NCBI RefSeq assembly: GCF_014837015.1
Contig: NZ_JACSPT010000007.1
Location: 62,001-126,000 of the forward strand
Length of the DNA: 64,000 nt
Direction: 5' to 3'
Origin: Acinetobacter pecorum
GTDB lineage: Bacteria > Pseudomonadota > Gammaproteobacteria > Pseudomonadales > Moraxellaceae
Shown piece after piece: positions 63,628 through 64,000 of the stretch; positions within the stretch are counted from its first letter, which is position 1, and each line of letters opens with the position of its first letter. The notes beneath the pieces were generated by a model. The model saw nothing but the letters and a program-made list of their open reading frames with translations, was not told the origin of the DNA and ran no database searches. The translations under genes were made by a program, and so were the position numbers.

Positions 63628-64000
63628 ATGCTGTATTTAAAAAATGCCCAACGTGTCAGTCATATAGAGGTGCTGGATCGTGGCTTTCATTATGGTGATG
63701 GTTGTTTTACGACGGCCCGGATTCGACATAACCGGATTGAATTGTATGATCGTCATTTGACACGTTTGCAAAACAGCAATCAGAGCTTAAGCCTGAATGC
63801 CAATCTCGATCTGATCACGGAAAGTTTACAGCTTCTAGGGAAATCACAGGGTAAGCTGAACGGGACATTAAAGATTGTGCTCAGTCGTGGAGTGGGTCAG
63901 CGCGGTTATAGTTTGCCGGATCATCCAGCAGATCTCTGGCTGTTTTATTATCCTCAAGACATACAGGATTTTAGGTTTGAACAGATTCAAAGTGGCGTAT
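63628..64000 (+). CDS. pabC: Aminodeoxychorismate lyase PabC, 3' end outside window
   Basis: ATG 63628 opens a frame that runs past the window end (124 complete codons). The start MLYLKNAQRVSHIEVLDRGFHYGDGCFTTA is the fold-type IV PLP lyase/aminotransferase pattern (DRGFHYGDGCFTT), with KIVLSRGVGQRGYSLP following. The length and this N terminus fit PabC, which makes 4-aminobenzoate for folate, rather than IlvE or Dat. The catalytic Lys would lie beyond the window. Confidence 0.85.
   Translation, partial: MLYLKNAQRVSHIEVLDRGFHYGDGCFTTARIRHNRIELYDRHLTRLQNSNQSLSLNANLDLITESLQLLGKSQGKLNGTLKIVLSRGVGQRGYSLPDHPADLWLFYYPQDIQDFRFEQIQSGV

Noticed and set aside
1..64000. CRISPR arrays, tRNA/rRNA genes, insertion sequences, integrases or prophage genes
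   Set aside because: No regular spacer-repeat array, cloverleaf-like sequence, transposase or phage structural gene was seen on either strand.

Overview
The window looks like a chromosomal segment of an Acinetobacter (Moraxellaceae, Gammaproteobacteria). The basis is a CarO-type ornithine/carbapenem-associated porin, a KGW-motif small membrane protein, a PurL beginning [12 protein letters not shown], a LolD with a single LolC/E-type permease beside it, and AT-rich spacers with short A/T-flanked hairpin terminators. The species cannot be fixed from this. No rRNA, tRNA, CRISPR array, prophage or insertion sequence is visible, so this is mostly core genome with a few accessory inserts.

Layout. 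1-8.5 kb: end of a DMT permease, a PilZ protein, lipoprotein release genes (lolC-type permease, lolD), comEC for DNA uptake, an LpxL/M-type acyltransferase, a short SppA-type peptidase and an alpha/beta hydrolase. 8.5-12.3 kb: purM-purN, an AI-2E/PerM-type permease and hda. 12.4-16.6 kb: two CSLREA/GlyGly-CTERM surface or secreted proteins in tandem. 16.7-18.1 kb: a sigma factor with a small membrane protein and a DUF3106 protein. 18.2-25.5 kb: SpoU-type RNA methyltransferase, fbp, a small acidic protein and the Tol-Pal cluster (ybgC-tolQ-tolR-tolA-tolB-pal). 25.7-28.7 kb: an M20 amidohydrolase broken by one amber codon, divergent from a periplasmic acetamidase/formamidase-family protein that has a textbook sigma-54 promoter. 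28.8-34.7 kb: an orphan membrane/coiled-coil protein, ruvA and ruvB separated by a dispersed repeat, dgt, and a sodium:solute symporter with a 43-residue companion protein. 34.7-36.0 kb: a 1.3 kb gene-poor, very AT-rich stretch with a cluster of hairpins. 36-46.6 kb: purL, a lipoprotein, the KGW protein, a second orphan membrane protein, a flavin monooxygenase divergent from a LysR regulator, a NIF3-like protein and a carotenoid oxygenase. 46.8-56.3 kb: nitroreductase, crotonase, NadM-type NMN adenylyltransferase, LysG/ArgP regulator divergent from a LysE/ArgO exporter, YceI, Bcp, queC, queE, dapD and carO. 56.8-63.5 kb: the sulfate uptake locus (two tandem sbp genes, a small hydrolase, cysT, cysW, cysA, and a CysB-type regulator). 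The window ends inside pabC.

Most notable observations: (i) three copies of a dispersed 90-100 bp element whose main hairpin is kept by compensatory base changes; (ii) the sigma-54 promoter and upstream palindrome in front of the amidase; (iii) the amber-interrupted amidohydrolase next to it; (iv) the hairpin cluster with mutually exclusive stems upstream of purL; (v) small genes missed by a length cut-off (43 aa and 41 aa). No clearly new multi-gene system could be demonstrated. The two AT-rich orphan membrane/coiled-coil genes and the repeat element are the best candidates for undescribed biology.
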